A model generated the notes under the pieces. That model worked only from the letters and a program-made list of their open reading frames with translations, did no database searches and was not told the origin of the DNA. Positions 15,596-23,677 of a stretch of 64,000 bases of DNA are shown one piece after another. The stretch's first letter is position 1; each line of letters opens with the position of its first letter. The stretch is from assembly GCF_002846335.1 (NCBI RefSeq), contig NZ_PJMQ01000001.1, positions 2,046,001 through 2,110,000 of the forward strand, in the 5' to 3' direction. Origin of the DNA: Janthinobacterium sp. 61. GTDB taxonomy: Bacteria; Pseudomonadota; Gammaproteobacteria; Burkholderiales; Burkholderiaceae_D. The position numbers were made by a program, and so were the translations under genes.

Positions 15596-18214
15596 ATGAA
15601 AAAATTCAGCCCCCTGCATCCCCGTCACGGGCACCTGCTTCTGGGCGCCACTGCCGCCATCCTGCTGGGCGCTTGCGGCCCCGGCCAGGAGACATCGGCG
15701 CCGCCCGCCGTGATTGCCACGGCGGCAACCCAATTCACTGTCGAGGTACCCGTCATCCCCGCCGCCGTCGGCGCGCTGGTGGCGCAGCCGATGTTCCATG
15801 CGGCCCCCGCCCTGCTCGATGCGCCTGACGGGCGCGACAGCGCCAACAGCAGCGGCTCGGCCCACTGGCGCCCGCACATGCAGCGGGTGCCCGACGCCAT
15901 GGCGAACATCAGCACGCGCCGCCTGACGGCGCAAAAGATCGCCGCCGCGGAACAGACGGCACAGGACATCGCGCCGCTGCAAGCCGGCGGCGCGGCGGAC
16001 ACCGCCGCCCCCATGGCTGGCAGCAGCGCGGTGGCAACGTACTCTCCCGCGCAAATCCGCGCCGCCTACGACTTGCCCGCATTACCGGCAGCGGGCACGG
16101 CGCTGACGCCAAGCCAGGCAGCCCAACTGGGCGCGGGGCAAACGATCTATATCGTCGACGCCATGCACAACCCGAACGCGGCCGCAGAACTGGCCATCTT
16201 CAACCAGAAGTTCGGTTTGCCCGGCTGCACCACCAAGGCCATCGCCACCAATGCCACCCTACCCTTGCCACCAGCGCCGGCCAGCGGCTGCGAGTTTTCC
16301 GTCGTCTACAACACGCCATCGAGCACCATGACGGCCACGGCGCCCGCCTATAACTCGGGCTGGGCCATGGAAATCGCGCTCGATGTGCAGTGGGCGCATG
16401 CCACGGCGCCGCTGGCACGCATCGTGCTGATCGAGGCGCCAGACGCTTCCATCAACAGCCTGCTGGGCGCCGTGCGCCTGGCCAACCTGATGGGGCCTGG
16501 CGTCGTGTCAATGAGCTTTGGCGCCGCCGAAGGCAGCTGGACGGCTTCCGTCGACAGCGCCTTCACGGGCAAGAACATGAGCTATCTGGCCGCCACGGGC
16601 GACTCGGGCAGCGGCGTGTCCTGGCCGTCCGTGTCGCCCAACGTGCTGGCCGTGGGCGGCACCACGCTCAGCTACAGCGGCAGCGGCGTGCGCAGCGAAG
16701 CGGCCTGGTCCGGCACGGGCGGCGGCATCAGCGCCTATACGGCACTGCCCACTTACCAGACGGCCAGCGTACCCGGCCTGAACAATCTGCTACGGCGCAA
16801 CGTGGCCGACGTGGCCTTCAATGCCGACCCCGCCACTGGCCAGTACACGGCCGTGATGGCGCAGGGCAGCAGCACCGCCAGCTGGCTCAGCATCGGAGGC
16901 ACCAGCCTGTCCACCCCACAGTGGGCCGGCCTGGTCGCCATCGCCAACGCCAGCCGCGCGCTGCAGGCCAAAACGGCGCTCGGCTTGCCGCACAACATGC
17001 TGTACGGCCAGATCGCCACCGTGCCCGGCACCTTTGCCAGCAGCTTTGCCGACATCACGCGGGGCAGCAACGGTAGCTGCAGCGTTTGCACGGCCAGGAT
17101 CGGCTATGACCCGCTGGGCGGCCTGGGCACGCCGAACGTGAAAAACCTGCTGGCCAGCCTGTCGGGCACGCAGATCGCCCCCGCCGCCCCCGTGGTGGCG
17201 CCTGCCAGCATCAGCGGCGCAGCCGGCAAGCCTCTATCGTTTACCGTCTCGGCCAGCGCATCGAACCCCCTCAGCTACACCATGCTGGGCGCGCCGGCCG
17301 GCATGAGCATCGCCGCCACGGGCGTGGTCAGCTGGGCCGCCCCCATTGCGGGCAAGTATGCCGTGACCATGGTGGCGCGCGATACCGTCAGCGGCCTCAG
17401 TGGCCAGGGCGCCTACAGCATCGTCATCACCCCTGTCGCGCCGCCCGTCGTCGCCGCCGGAGCCATCACGGGCAAAGTTGGCACGGCCCTGGCATTCAAT
17501 GTCAGCGTCACGGCCGCCAATCCCGTCAGCTACGCGCTGAGCGGCGCGCCGGCCGGCATGAGCATCAGCGGCACCGGACTGGTGAGCTGGGCCACCCCCG
17601 TTGCCGGCACCTATGCCGTCACCGTGACAGCCACCGACAGCAAGACTGGCCTGAGCGGCAAGGGCATCTATACGGTAGCCATCGCCGCCCTGCTGCCACC
17701 CGTGGTGTCAGTAGCCAGCGTCAGCGGCAAGCCCGGTGTTGCCCTGTCGTTCGCCACCACGGTAGTGGCGCCCAACCCCGTCACCTACAGCCTGTCGGGC
17801 GCGCCGTCCGGCATGAGCATCAATGCCGCCGGCGTCGTCAGCTGGGCCAAGCCCGTGCTGGGCAGCTACAACGTGACCATCATCGCTAAAGATAGCAAGA
17901 CGGGCTTGAGCGGCCAGGCCGTGGCCACAGTGAAAATCGCCGCTGCCGGTCCCACGATCAGCGCCGCCGCCATGACGGGCGTGGCGGGCAAGGCCATGAG
18001 CGGCAGCATCGTGCTGACGGCACCTGGCGCGAACGCGCTGCAGGTCTCGATCAACGGCGCGCCGCTGGGCATGCAGTTTTCCATGAGCGGCCTGACCATC
18101 ACGGCCTACTGGCCGCAGCCGGTGGCCGGCAGCTATACGCTGAAGCTGGTGGCGCTGGACAATAACGGCTTGACGGCGCAACTGACCGTGCCGGTCACCG
18201 TCACGGCAAAATAA
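15596..18214 (+). CDS. Sedolisin (S53) serine-carboxyl peptidase lipoprotein with four Ig-like repeats
   Basis: I start at the ATG at 15596 (GGAG 9 bases upstream); the frame begins 15 codons earlier but that part lies in the riboswitch platform. The 872-residue product has a lipoprotein signal (ILLGAC, Cys27), so it should be membrane-anchored or surface-exposed. After a pro-region comes an S53 catalytic domain. It has Glu259 and Asp263 in MEIALDVQWAHA, Asp336 in ATGDSGSG, and the nucleophile Ser437 in GGTSLSTPQWAG. A calcium loop lies around DITRGS and GYDPLGGLGTPN. Residues about 530-872 are four Ig/cadherin-like repeats of about 84 residues sharing GAPxGMSI and VSWAxPVxGxY. S53 enzymes are acid-active endopeptidases. 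The leader carries a c-di-GMP riboswitch, linking it to the motile/sessile switch. A strong terminator follows. Confidence 0.9.
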   Translation: MKKFSPLHPRHGHLLLGATAAILLGACGPGQETSAPPAVIATAATQFTVEVPVIPAAVGALVAQPMFHAAPALLDAPDGRDSANSSGSAHWRPHMQRVPDAMANISTRRLTAQKIAAAEQTAQDIAPLQAGGAADTAAPMAGSSAVATYSPAQIRAAYDLPALPAAGTALTPSQAAQLGAGQTIYIVDAMHNPNAAAELAIFNQKFGLPGCTTKAIATNATLPLPPAPASGCEFSVVYNTPSSTMTATAPAYNSGWAMEIALDVQWAHATAPLARIVLIEAPDASINSLLGAVRLANLMGPGVVSMSFGAAEGSWTASVDSAFTGKNMSYLAATGDSGSGVSWPSVSPNVLAVGGTTLSYSGSGVRSEAAWSGTGGGISAYTALPTYQTASVPGLNNLLRRNVADVAFNADPATGQYTAVMAQGSSTASWLSIGGTSLSTPQWAGLVAIANASRALQAKTALGLPHNMLYGQIATVPGTFASSFADITRGSNGSCSVCTARIGYDPLGGLGTPNVKNLLASLSGTQIAPAAPVVAPASISGAAGKPLSFTVSASASNPLSYTMLGAPAGMSIAATGVVSWAAPIAGKYAVTMVARDTVSGLSGQGAYSIVITPVAPPVVAAGAITGKVGTALAFNVSVTAANPVSYALSGAPAGMSISGTGLVSWATPVAGTYAVTVTATDSKTGLSGKGIYTVAIAALLPPVVSVASVSGKPGVALSFATTVVAPNPVTYSLSGAPSGMSINAAGVVSWAKPVLGSYNVTIIAKDSKTGLSGQAVATVKIAAAGPTISAAAMTGVAGKAMSGSIVLTAPGANALQVSINGAPLGMQFSMSGLTITAYWPQPVAGSYTLKLVALDNNGLTAQLTVPVTVTAK
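17190..18211 (+). repeat. Four tandem Ig-like domain repeats within the S53 gene
   Basis: Units of about 250 bases begin near 17190, 17445, 17700 and 17955. The first three are most alike, sharing GGCGCGCCGGCCGGCATGAG-type cores and the GTCAGCTGGGCC run. The fourth is diverged (GMQFSMSGLT). This is the pattern of domain duplication by unequal exchange and a likely site of length variation between strains. Confidence 0.8.
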
Positions 18215-18231
18215 GCCTGCACGGCCCGCCA

Positions 18232-18273
18232 ACGGGGCGCACCGGGACACACGTCCTGGCGCGCCCCGTTTTT
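18232..18273 (+). terminator. Rho-independent terminator after the S53 protease gene
   Basis: ACGGGGCGC (18232-18240) pairs with GCGCCCCGT (18261-18269), with a second inner pairing between CCGGGAC and GTCCTGG, followed by TTTTT. It lies 18 bases after the stop. Confidence 0.85.
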
Positions 18274-18287
18274 CATGCATGCGACCG

Positions 18288-18316
18288 TTGCAAAGAATCC
18301 GGAAAAGGAGTATATA
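18288..18316 (+). promoter_or_regulatory. Promoter of the RES/Xre toxin-antitoxin operon
   Basis: TTGCAA (18288-18293), an exact 17-base spacer and TATATA (18311-18316). The AT-rich -10 region is the likely binding site for the antitoxin, since such modules are autoregulated. A GGAGG Shine-Dalgarno precedes the ATG at 18351. Confidence 0.6.
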
Positions 18317-18350
18317 TAGTCCATAAACAGAGTTCCATTGGAGGAGTGCC

Positions 18351-18788
18351 ATGAATCTCGCCTACGCCTATCCGAAAAGCCGCTTCGAGCCGGCCGTGCT
18401 TGTCGACTTGAACGCCAAAGCCGAACGCGAGCGCTTGTCGCAGGCGGCACTGAAGGGTTTTTTCAAGCTGGCCGCCGCCTGGAAGCTACGCGACGATGAT
18501 GCGCGCGAATTGCTGGGCGGCCTGTCCAGCAGCGCCTATTACGAGTGGAAGAAGCACCCGGATCGCGTGCTGGAAGTGGACCGCATCACGCGCATTTCCT
18601 ATTTGCTGGGCATCTACAAGGCCTTGCACATCCTGTACGGCGACAAGCTGGCCGACGAATGGGTGAGTTTGCCCAACAAGAACCCCATCTTCGGCGGCCG
18701 CACGCCCCTGTCGCAGATGCTGGCCGGCGGTTTGCTGGCCATGCAGACCGTGCGCAAGCTGCTCGACGCGCGCCGCGGAGGGCTGTAA
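18351..18788 (+). CDS. Xre/MbcA/ParS-type antitoxin (DUF2384)
   Basis: The product has 145 residues. The N-terminal half (about 30-95) is a helical DNA-binding region containing LSQAALKGFFKLAAAWKL and the second helix region LLGGLSSSAYYEWKK. The C-terminal half (about 96-145) is the DUF2384 toxin-binding domain with RISYLLGIYKALHILYG, W-V-LPNKNPIFGGRTPLSQML and GG-L-A. In this family the antitoxin's C-terminus plugs the RES toxin active site and its N-terminus represses the operon. The toxin gene starts with a GTG two bases after this stop, with the GGAGGG inside this gene's last codons serving as its ribosome site. Confidence 0.92.
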   Translation: MNLAYAYPKSRFEPAVLVDLNAKAERERLSQAALKGFFKLAAAWKLRDDDARELLGGLSSSAYYEWKKHPDRVLEVDRITRISYLLGIYKALHILYGDKLADEWVSLPNKNPIFGGRTPLSQMLAGGLLAMQTVRKLLDARRGGL

Positions 18789-18790
18789 TC

Positions 18791-19489
18791 GTGCCTGCCG
18801 CCGCGAATGCACACCTGCCGCCGCTGGCCGCCCTGCGCCAGATCGACACTTGCCGTTTGATACCCTCGCGCTTTGCCGACATGGAAGACTCCGTGCTGGC
18901 GCCCCTGGCCGAGGACGACGAGCACCTGCGCGAGCTGTTCGAACTCGATAACGCGACCAACGCGCGCCTGGTGGCCGAGTATGGCGGCGCGCCAGGAATT
19001 GGCGTGGACGAGCTGGTTTTTGGCGTACCGAACTTTCGCATCATCAACGCCGCCTATACCTACGCCCGCCCGGAAGGGGCGCGTTTCAACGATGGCGAGC
19101 GGGGCGCCTGGTATTGCGCCTTCGACATGCAAACGGCGCTGACCGAGATCATTTTTCATAAAACCGTGGAATACCAGGAAATCGACTATTTCGACGACAG
19201 CGTCAGCTACCAGTCGCTGCTGGCCGATTTTTCCGCCAGTTTCCACGACCTGCGCGGCCAGGAGCACTACCAGGCTTGCCTGGACCCGGCCAGCTATATC
19301 GCCTCGCAAGACCTGGCCGCCATCCTGCTCGAAGCGGGCTCCATGGGCGTGATCTTCCCCAGCGTCCGGCACGCCAGCGGCACCAACCTGGCCTGCTTCC
19401 GCCCTGCCCTGGTGGGCAATGTTCGCAAAGGCGCCGCCTATCGGTTAACATGGCAGGGTACGCCGACGCCGCGCGTGGAAGCCCTGTAA
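18791..19489 (+). CDS. RES-domain toxin (NAD+-degrading family)
   Basis: I choose the GTG at 18791, preceded by GGAGGG 8 bases upstream. This keeps the conserved N-terminal RLIPSRF intact, which an ATG at 18881 would cut off. The 232-residue product has the RES fold landmarks: an Arg in GARFNDG, aromatic WYCAFDMQTALTE with the Tyr and Glu expected in the NAD-binding pocket, and the late VIFPSVRHASGTNLACFRP with the conserved Ser. Known RES toxins deplete cellular NAD+ (MbcT, Res of P. putida). It forms a two-gene module with the upstream Xre/DUF2384 antitoxin. The toxic activity is inferred from family membership. Confidence 0.92.
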   Translation: MPAAANAHLPPLAALRQIDTCRLIPSRFADMEDSVLAPLAEDDEHLRELFELDNATNARLVAEYGGAPGIGVDELVFGVPNFRIINAAYTYARPEGARFNDGERGAWYCAFDMQTALTEIIFHKTVEYQEIDYFDDSVSYQSLLADFSASFHDLRGQEHYQACLDPASYIASQDLAAILLEAGSMGVIFPSVRHASGTNLACFRPALVGNVRKGAAYRLTWQGTPTPRVEAL

Positions 19490-19542
19490 GGCAAGCCTAG
19501 CGCGCGCAACGGCACCCGACTCACCGCAACTTGATATATCGC

Positions 19543-19863
19543 ATGCAAACCAATCCTGAAAAAGACACCGAACTGCGCCTCAAAGTCAACAGCGAAACGG
19601 CCCGCCTGGCCTGGAGCGAACTGGAAAAGCACTTCGCCCAGGGCAATGTCGTCTGGGTCGCCAATGAACTCGATCTGGTCGAAGTGGCCGTGCGCATCTC
19701 GCACGACGACAAGGCCAGCATCACGCAATGGATGGTCGATGGCAAAGTGGCCAAGGTGTCGGACCAGCAGGCGCTGGACTGGCAAGCGGCCGATGCGGCC
19801 CTGTGGGCTGTCGTCGTCAGCCCGTTTATTCTGGTGCAGCAGGACAAGCCGACGAAACACTAA
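19543..19863 (+). CDS. DUF2288 family protein
   Basis: The product is 106 residues from the ATG at 19543 (a TTG four codons earlier is possible). It is small, acidic and cytoplasmic, and built around ETARLAWSELEKHFAQGNVVWV, LDLVEVAVRISHDDKA and ADAALWAVVVSPFILVQ, the conserved blocks of DUF2288. The family is common in proteobacteria and cyanobacteria and has no assigned function. It stands alone, just after the toxin-antitoxin pair and convergent with liv genes. Confidence 0.8.
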   Translation: MQTNPEKDTELRLKVNSETARLAWSELEKHFAQGNVVWVANELDLVEVAVRISHDDKASITQWMVDGKVAKVSDQQALDWQAADAALWAVVVSPFILVQQDKPTKH

Positions 19864-19975
19864 AGACTGCGTTCGAGCATCAGGCGCAGCGATGTATGCC
19901 TGGAATGCGGTGTCGTTGTACGCATAACGCCCTGCCTACACTACGGAAAGTCGTATCGCGCAGCGTGGCAGGTTC

Positions 19976-20000
19976 GACAATGCGCAGCAAGCGCATTGTC
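19976..20000. repeat. Perfect 10-bp stem hairpin between convergent genes
   Basis: GACAATGCGC (19976-19985) and GCGCATTGTC (19991-20000) are exact complements around AGCAA. It lies between the DUF2288 gene and the 3' end of livF and may protect or terminate both transcripts, though neither side has a T-run. Confidence 0.6.
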
Positions 20001-20017
20001 AGCGTACTGTCAGCTCG

Positions 20018-20740
20018 TCAGTGCCCGCCGCCCAGGTAGGCCGCAATCACCTTCGGATCATTTTTCAGGCTGTCGGCCGGGCCATGCACGGAGATGCTGC
20101 CGTTTTCCAGTACGTAGCCGTAATCGGCCACGTTCAGGGCGGCGGCGGCGAATTGCTCCACCAGCAGCATGGTCACGCCTTCCGCCTTTAATCTCGTGAT
20201 GATGCGGAAAACCTCCTCGACCAGGATGGGTGCCAGGCCCATCGACGGCTCGTCCAGCAAGATCACTTCCGGATTCAGCATCACGGCGCGGGCCATGGCC
20301 AGCATCTGTTGCTCGCCGCCCGAGAGCGTGCCAGCCAGCTGGTCGCGCCGCTCCTTCAGGCGGGGGAACAGCTCCAGCGCCTTGTCCAGGTCGCCCTTGA
20401 TGTCGCCTTTCGGGCGTGAGCGTGTAAAGCGGGGAAAGGCGCCCAGCAGCAGGTTGTCCGTCACCGACATGGAGGCGAACACGCGCCGGCCTTCCGGCGA
20501 ATGGGCCAGGCCGGCGCGTGCGATGCGGTGCGAGTCGAGCCCCGTGACATCCTTGCCGCCCAGGGTGACAGTGCCCGATTTGGGTTTCAGCATGCCGGAA
20601 ATGGCGCGCATGGTGGTGGTCTTGCCGGCCCCGTTCGAGCCGATCAGGGTCACCAGCTTGCCCTTCGGTACGTTGAGCGAAATGCCGTGCAAAACTTCGA
20701 CTTTGCCGTAGGCGGCGTGCAGATTTTGAATGGTCAGCAT
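20018..20740 (-). CDS. livF: LivF, branched-chain amino acid ABC transporter ATPase
   Basis: The product has 240 residues with Walker A IGSNGAGKTTTM, LAHSPEGRRVFASMSVTDNL (the LivF-type EGR), signature LSGGEQQMLAMARAV and Walker B VILLDEPSMGLAP. It ends with the family's PKVIAAYLGG. With the LivG half it energises import of leucine/isoleucine/valine or similar substrates. It is the last gene of the operon, 10 bases after livMG, with its own GAGAGGAAG ribosome site. Confidence 0.95.
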   Translation of the reverse strand: MLTIQNLHAAYGKVEVLHGISLNVPKGKLVTLIGSNGAGKTTTMRAISGMLKPKSGTVTLGGKDVTGLDSHRIARAGLAHSPEGRRVFASMSVTDNLLLGAFPRFTRSRPKGDIKGDLDKALELFPRLKERRDQLAGTLSGGEQQMLAMARAVMLNPEVILLDEPSMGLAPILVEEVFRIITRLKAEGVTMLLVEQFAAAALNVADYGYVLENGSISVHGPADSLKNDPKVIAAYLGGGH

Positions 20741-20750
20741 GGTCTTCCTC

Positions 20751-22694
20751 TCAGTGCGCCGCAGGGCTTAGGGTGTCGGCGCTGCCGCCCAGGTAGGCTT
20801 CAATCACTTTTGGATCGCTCTGGACAAGCGCGGGTGCGCCTTCGGCGATCTTCTGGCCGAAGTCCAGCACCGTCACCACGTCCGACAAGGCCATTACCAC
20901 GTCCATGTGGTGCTCGATCAGGATGATGGTGATGCCATGCTCGCGGATCTTGCGGATGATGGCCATCAGTTCCTTGATGTCGGGCGCCGTCAGGCCCGCC
21001 GCCGGTTCATCGAGCAGCAGCAAACGGGGATTGAGACCCAGCGCACGACCGATTTCCAGCAGCCGCTGCTTGCCATATGGCAGATTGCGCGCTTCTTCGT
21101 TGGCCAGGTCGGCCAGGCCGACAAATTCCAGGATGCTGGCGGCCCGCTCGCGCGCCGCCTTCTCTTCGCGCTTGTAGCGGGGCGTGTGCAGCATCACGTC
21201 CAGCACGTTCGACTTGAAGGTGTTGTGCAAGCCCACCAGCACGTTCTCGGTCGCCGTCATCTCGCCGAACAGCTGCACGTTCTGGAAGGTGCGCGCCACG
21301 CCGCCCAGCGCGATCTCGGACGGCGTACGGCCGGAAATCACGGCGCCGGCAAATTCCACCTTGCCCGCCGTCGGCTTGTAGATGCCCGTCAGCACATTCA
21401 TCATCGTGCTCTTGCCCGAGCCGTTCGGTCCGATCAAGCCGTGCACGGAGCCCTGCGTGACGTTCAAGTCCACCTGGTTCAGCGCTTTCAGCCCGCCGAA
21501 CTGCATCAGGGCCTGGTCCACGCGCAGCAGCGTTTCGCCGCGCTGGCCGCCCAGAGCGTGGTCAAAAGGCGCCACCCCGTGCGAAGCGACGGCCTGCACA
21601 TGGCGCCGGCCCTTGCCGATAAAGCTCATCAGGAACCCGACGATGCCGTCCTGCAGGTAGTAGACGACAAATAAAGTCATCAGGCCGAAGATGGTCAGGC
21701 GCCAGTCGATCATATTATCCAGTTTATAGGAATATGCGGCCAGGCCGATGGTGGCGACCAGCGGCACGAGCACGCCGCGCACCGTGGAGCGCTTCTTGGC
21801 CAGCATGTAGATGGAACCGATCACCCCCAGCACGGCGGCAGCGACGGCGATCTTGCGGAACAGTTCGATGTCCGCCAGCAGGCTGGGCAGCATGACGACG
21901 ATCAGGGCGCCGATCAGCGCGCCCGAGCGCGTCTTGCGCCCGCCCATGATGACGGCCAGCAGGAACAAGATCGTCAGCTCGAAGTTGTAGGTATTGGGCG
22001 AAATGTATTCTTCCGAATACGCGTACAGGCTGCCGGCCAGGCCGGCGAAACCGGCGCTGATGACGAAGGCATAGACTTTATAGCGATAGACGGAGACGCC
22101 CATGCAGTCCGAGGCAATGGGACTGTCGCGCAATGCTTCAAACGCCCGCCCCAGGTTCGACTTCAAGATACGGTGCACGACCACCAGCGAAATCACCATC
22201 AGCGCGGCGACCATGTAGTAGTACTCCACTTCCGACAGTTTGTGCCCGAACATGACGGGCTTGTGGATCTTGATGCCCATCGGGCCTTCCGTCAGGAAGC
22301 TCATTTCATTGATGAGGATTTGCACGATAGTGCCGAAGGCCAGGGTCACCATGGCCAGATAAGGACCCGTCACGCGCAGGGCCGGCAACGCCAGGATGGC
22401 GCCAAACAGGGCCGCCCCCACGATGCTGGCGGGGATGGCAAGCCAGAACGGCAGGCCCAGTTTGAACACCAGCACGCCCGTGGCATACGATCCGATGCCG
22501 AACAGGCCCGCGTGGCCCAGCGATACCTGCCCCGTGTAACCGACGACGATATCGAGGCCGAACAGCAGGATGGCGTAGATCAGGATGGTCTCGGCCAGGT
22601 GGATGTAATAGGGATTCGGGATGACGATGGGGAACAGCACGAGTGCGGCCAGGCCCGCCGCGCTCAACGCCAGCATGGTGATTTTCTTGTTCAT
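20751..22694 (-). CDS. LivM-LivG fusion: permease and ATPase in one polypeptide
   Basis: One 647-residue frame joins two subunits that are usually separate. Residues 1 to about 360 are the LivM permease, with about ten helices and IVVGYTGQVSLGHAGLFGIGSYATG, the EAA-like loop FEALRDSPIASDCMGVSVYRYK and AGFAGLAGSLYAY. After a linker of about 45 residues, the LivG ATPase has Walker A GPNGSGKST (422-430), GGVARTFQNVQLF, the LivG-form signature NLPYGKQRLLEIGRAL, Walker B LLLLDEPAAGLT and the switch His in EHHMDVVM. Fusion fixes a 1:1 ratio, which means the LivG:LivF pair stays asymmetric. It follows livH by 7 bases with a good ribosome site. Such fusions are known in some betaproteobacteria. Confidence 0.94.
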   Translation of the reverse strand: MNKKITMLALSAAGLAALVLFPIVIPNPYYIHLAETILIYAILLFGLDIVVGYTGQVSLGHAGLFGIGSYATGVLVFKLGLPFWLAIPASIVGAALFGAILALPALRVTGPYLAMVTLAFGTIVQILINEMSFLTEGPMGIKIHKPVMFGHKLSEVEYYYMVAALMVISLVVVHRILKSNLGRAFEALRDSPIASDCMGVSVYRYKVYAFVISAGFAGLAGSLYAYSEEYISPNTYNFELTILFLLAVIMGGRKTRSGALIGALIVVMLPSLLADIELFRKIAVAAAVLGVIGSIYMLAKKRSTVRGVLVPLVATIGLAAYSYKLDNMIDWRLTIFGLMTLFVVYYLQDGIVGFLMSFIGKGRRHVQAVASHGVAPFDHALGGQRGETLLRVDQALMQFGGLKALNQVDLNVTQGSVHGLIGPNGSGKSTMMNVLTGIYKPTAGKVEFAGAVISGRTPSEIALGGVARTFQNVQLFGEMTATENVLVGLHNTFKSNVLDVMLHTPRYKREEKAARERAASILEFVGLADLANEEARNLPYGKQRLLEIGRALGLNPRLLLLDEPAAGLTAPDIKELMAIIRKIREHGITIILIEHHMDVVMALSDVVTVLDFGQKIAEGAPALVQSDPKVIEAYLGGSADTLSPAAH

Positions 22695-22701
22695 GTGATC
22701 C

Positions 22702-23592
22702 TCAGACTTTCTTGATCGCGGCTTTGCCGAACAGGCCGGACGGCTTGATGGCCAGCACCAGCAGCAGCAATAGCAGGCCAGGCACTTCCTTGTAGCCGGT
22801 GGAAATGTAATAGCCGGTGGTCGTCTCGGCGATGCCCAGTATCAGGCCGCCGACGATGGCGCCCACGCCCGAGGTCAGGCCGCCGATGATGGCCACGGCA
22901 AAGGCCTTCAGGCCCAGCGAGGCGCCCATGGTGGCGCCCGTCAGCGTCAGGGGCGCCACCAGCACGCCTGCGAAGGCAGCCGTGGCCGATGACAGCGCGT
23001 AGGAAAAGGTGATGACCATGCCCGTGTTGATGCCCATCAAACCTGCCGCGTCGCGGTCGTTGGCTGTCGCTACCACGGCCTTGCCGTAGATCGATTTGCG
23101 GTTGAACATTTCGACGGCCAGCATGATGGCCAGCGCGCCGACGATGACGGCCACCTGCATCGGCTGTACGTTCGCGCCCAGCACCTTGAATGGCGCGGCT
23201 GATAGGGGCGACGGGAATGTCAGGTCATCCTTGCCCCAGATATTTTCCGCCACGTTCTTGAAGATGATGGCCAGCGCGATGGTCGACATGATCCAGCCGA
23301 ATTCGGACTTGATCTTGATCGCGGGCCGCACGCCTATCCATTCGACGAACACGCCCTGCAAGGCGCCGAAGGCGATGACGACGGGGATCATCAGCAGATA
23401 GCTCATGTAGGGGCCGCCGTGGATGGTGCCCACCAGAGAGAGGCCCACGAGCGCGCCCAGCATCAGGGATTCGCCCTGGCCGAAGTTGAGGGTGCCGGAC
23501 GTGGCAAAGGTCAGCTGGTAGCCGAAGGCGATGACGGCATAAATCATGCCCAGCGCGATGCCGCTGAAGACTAGCTGCAGGAAGATTTCCAT
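22702..23592 (-). CDS. livH: LivH, branched-chain amino acid ABC transporter permease
   Basis: The product has 296 residues of nearly continuous transmembrane helices. Family landmarks are GMIYAVIAFGYQLTFATSGTLNFGQGE (LivH/LivM N-terminal motif), ATANDRDAAGLMGINTG (the coupling loop that contacts the ATPases) and GLKAFAVAIIGGLTSGVGAIVGGLILG. It pairs with the LivM half of the fusion to form the membrane pore. GGGGAA lies 5 bases before the ATG. An intrinsic terminator stands between this gene and livK upstream. Confidence 0.95.
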   Translation of the reverse strand: MEIFLQLVFSGIALGMIYAVIAFGYQLTFATSGTLNFGQGESLMLGALVGLSLVGTIHGGPYMSYLLMIPVVIAFGALQGVFVEWIGVRPAIKIKSEFGWIMSTIALAIIFKNVAENIWGKDDLTFPSPLSAAPFKVLGANVQPMQVAVIVGALAIMLAVEMFNRKSIYGKAVVATANDRDAAGLMGINTGMVITFSYALSSATAAFAGVLVAPLTLTGATMGASLGLKAFAVAIIGGLTSGVGAIVGGLILGIAETTTGYYISTGYKEVPGLLLLLLVLAIKPSGLFGKAAIKKV

Positions 23593-23615
23593 GGTATTCC
23601 CCGAAGGACGGAAGA

Positions 23616-23654
23616 TAAAAAAATGGCCAGTCCTGATTCCTCAAGGCTGGCCAT
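23616..23654 (-). terminator. Attenuating terminator between livK and livH
   Basis: On the minus strand ATGGCCAG and CTGGCCAT pair around a 16-base loop and are followed by seven T (plus-strand A-run 23617-23623). It lies 24 bases after the livK stop. In binding-protein operons such a partial terminator keeps the periplasmic protein in excess over membrane parts. Confidence 0.85.
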
Positions 23655-23677
23655 GGCGTGGCAGGTGTCCGCCAGGC

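Noticed and set aside
19864..19975. Possible small gene after the DUF2288 gene
   Set aside because: Only short frames without ribosome sites or motifs; left as spacer.
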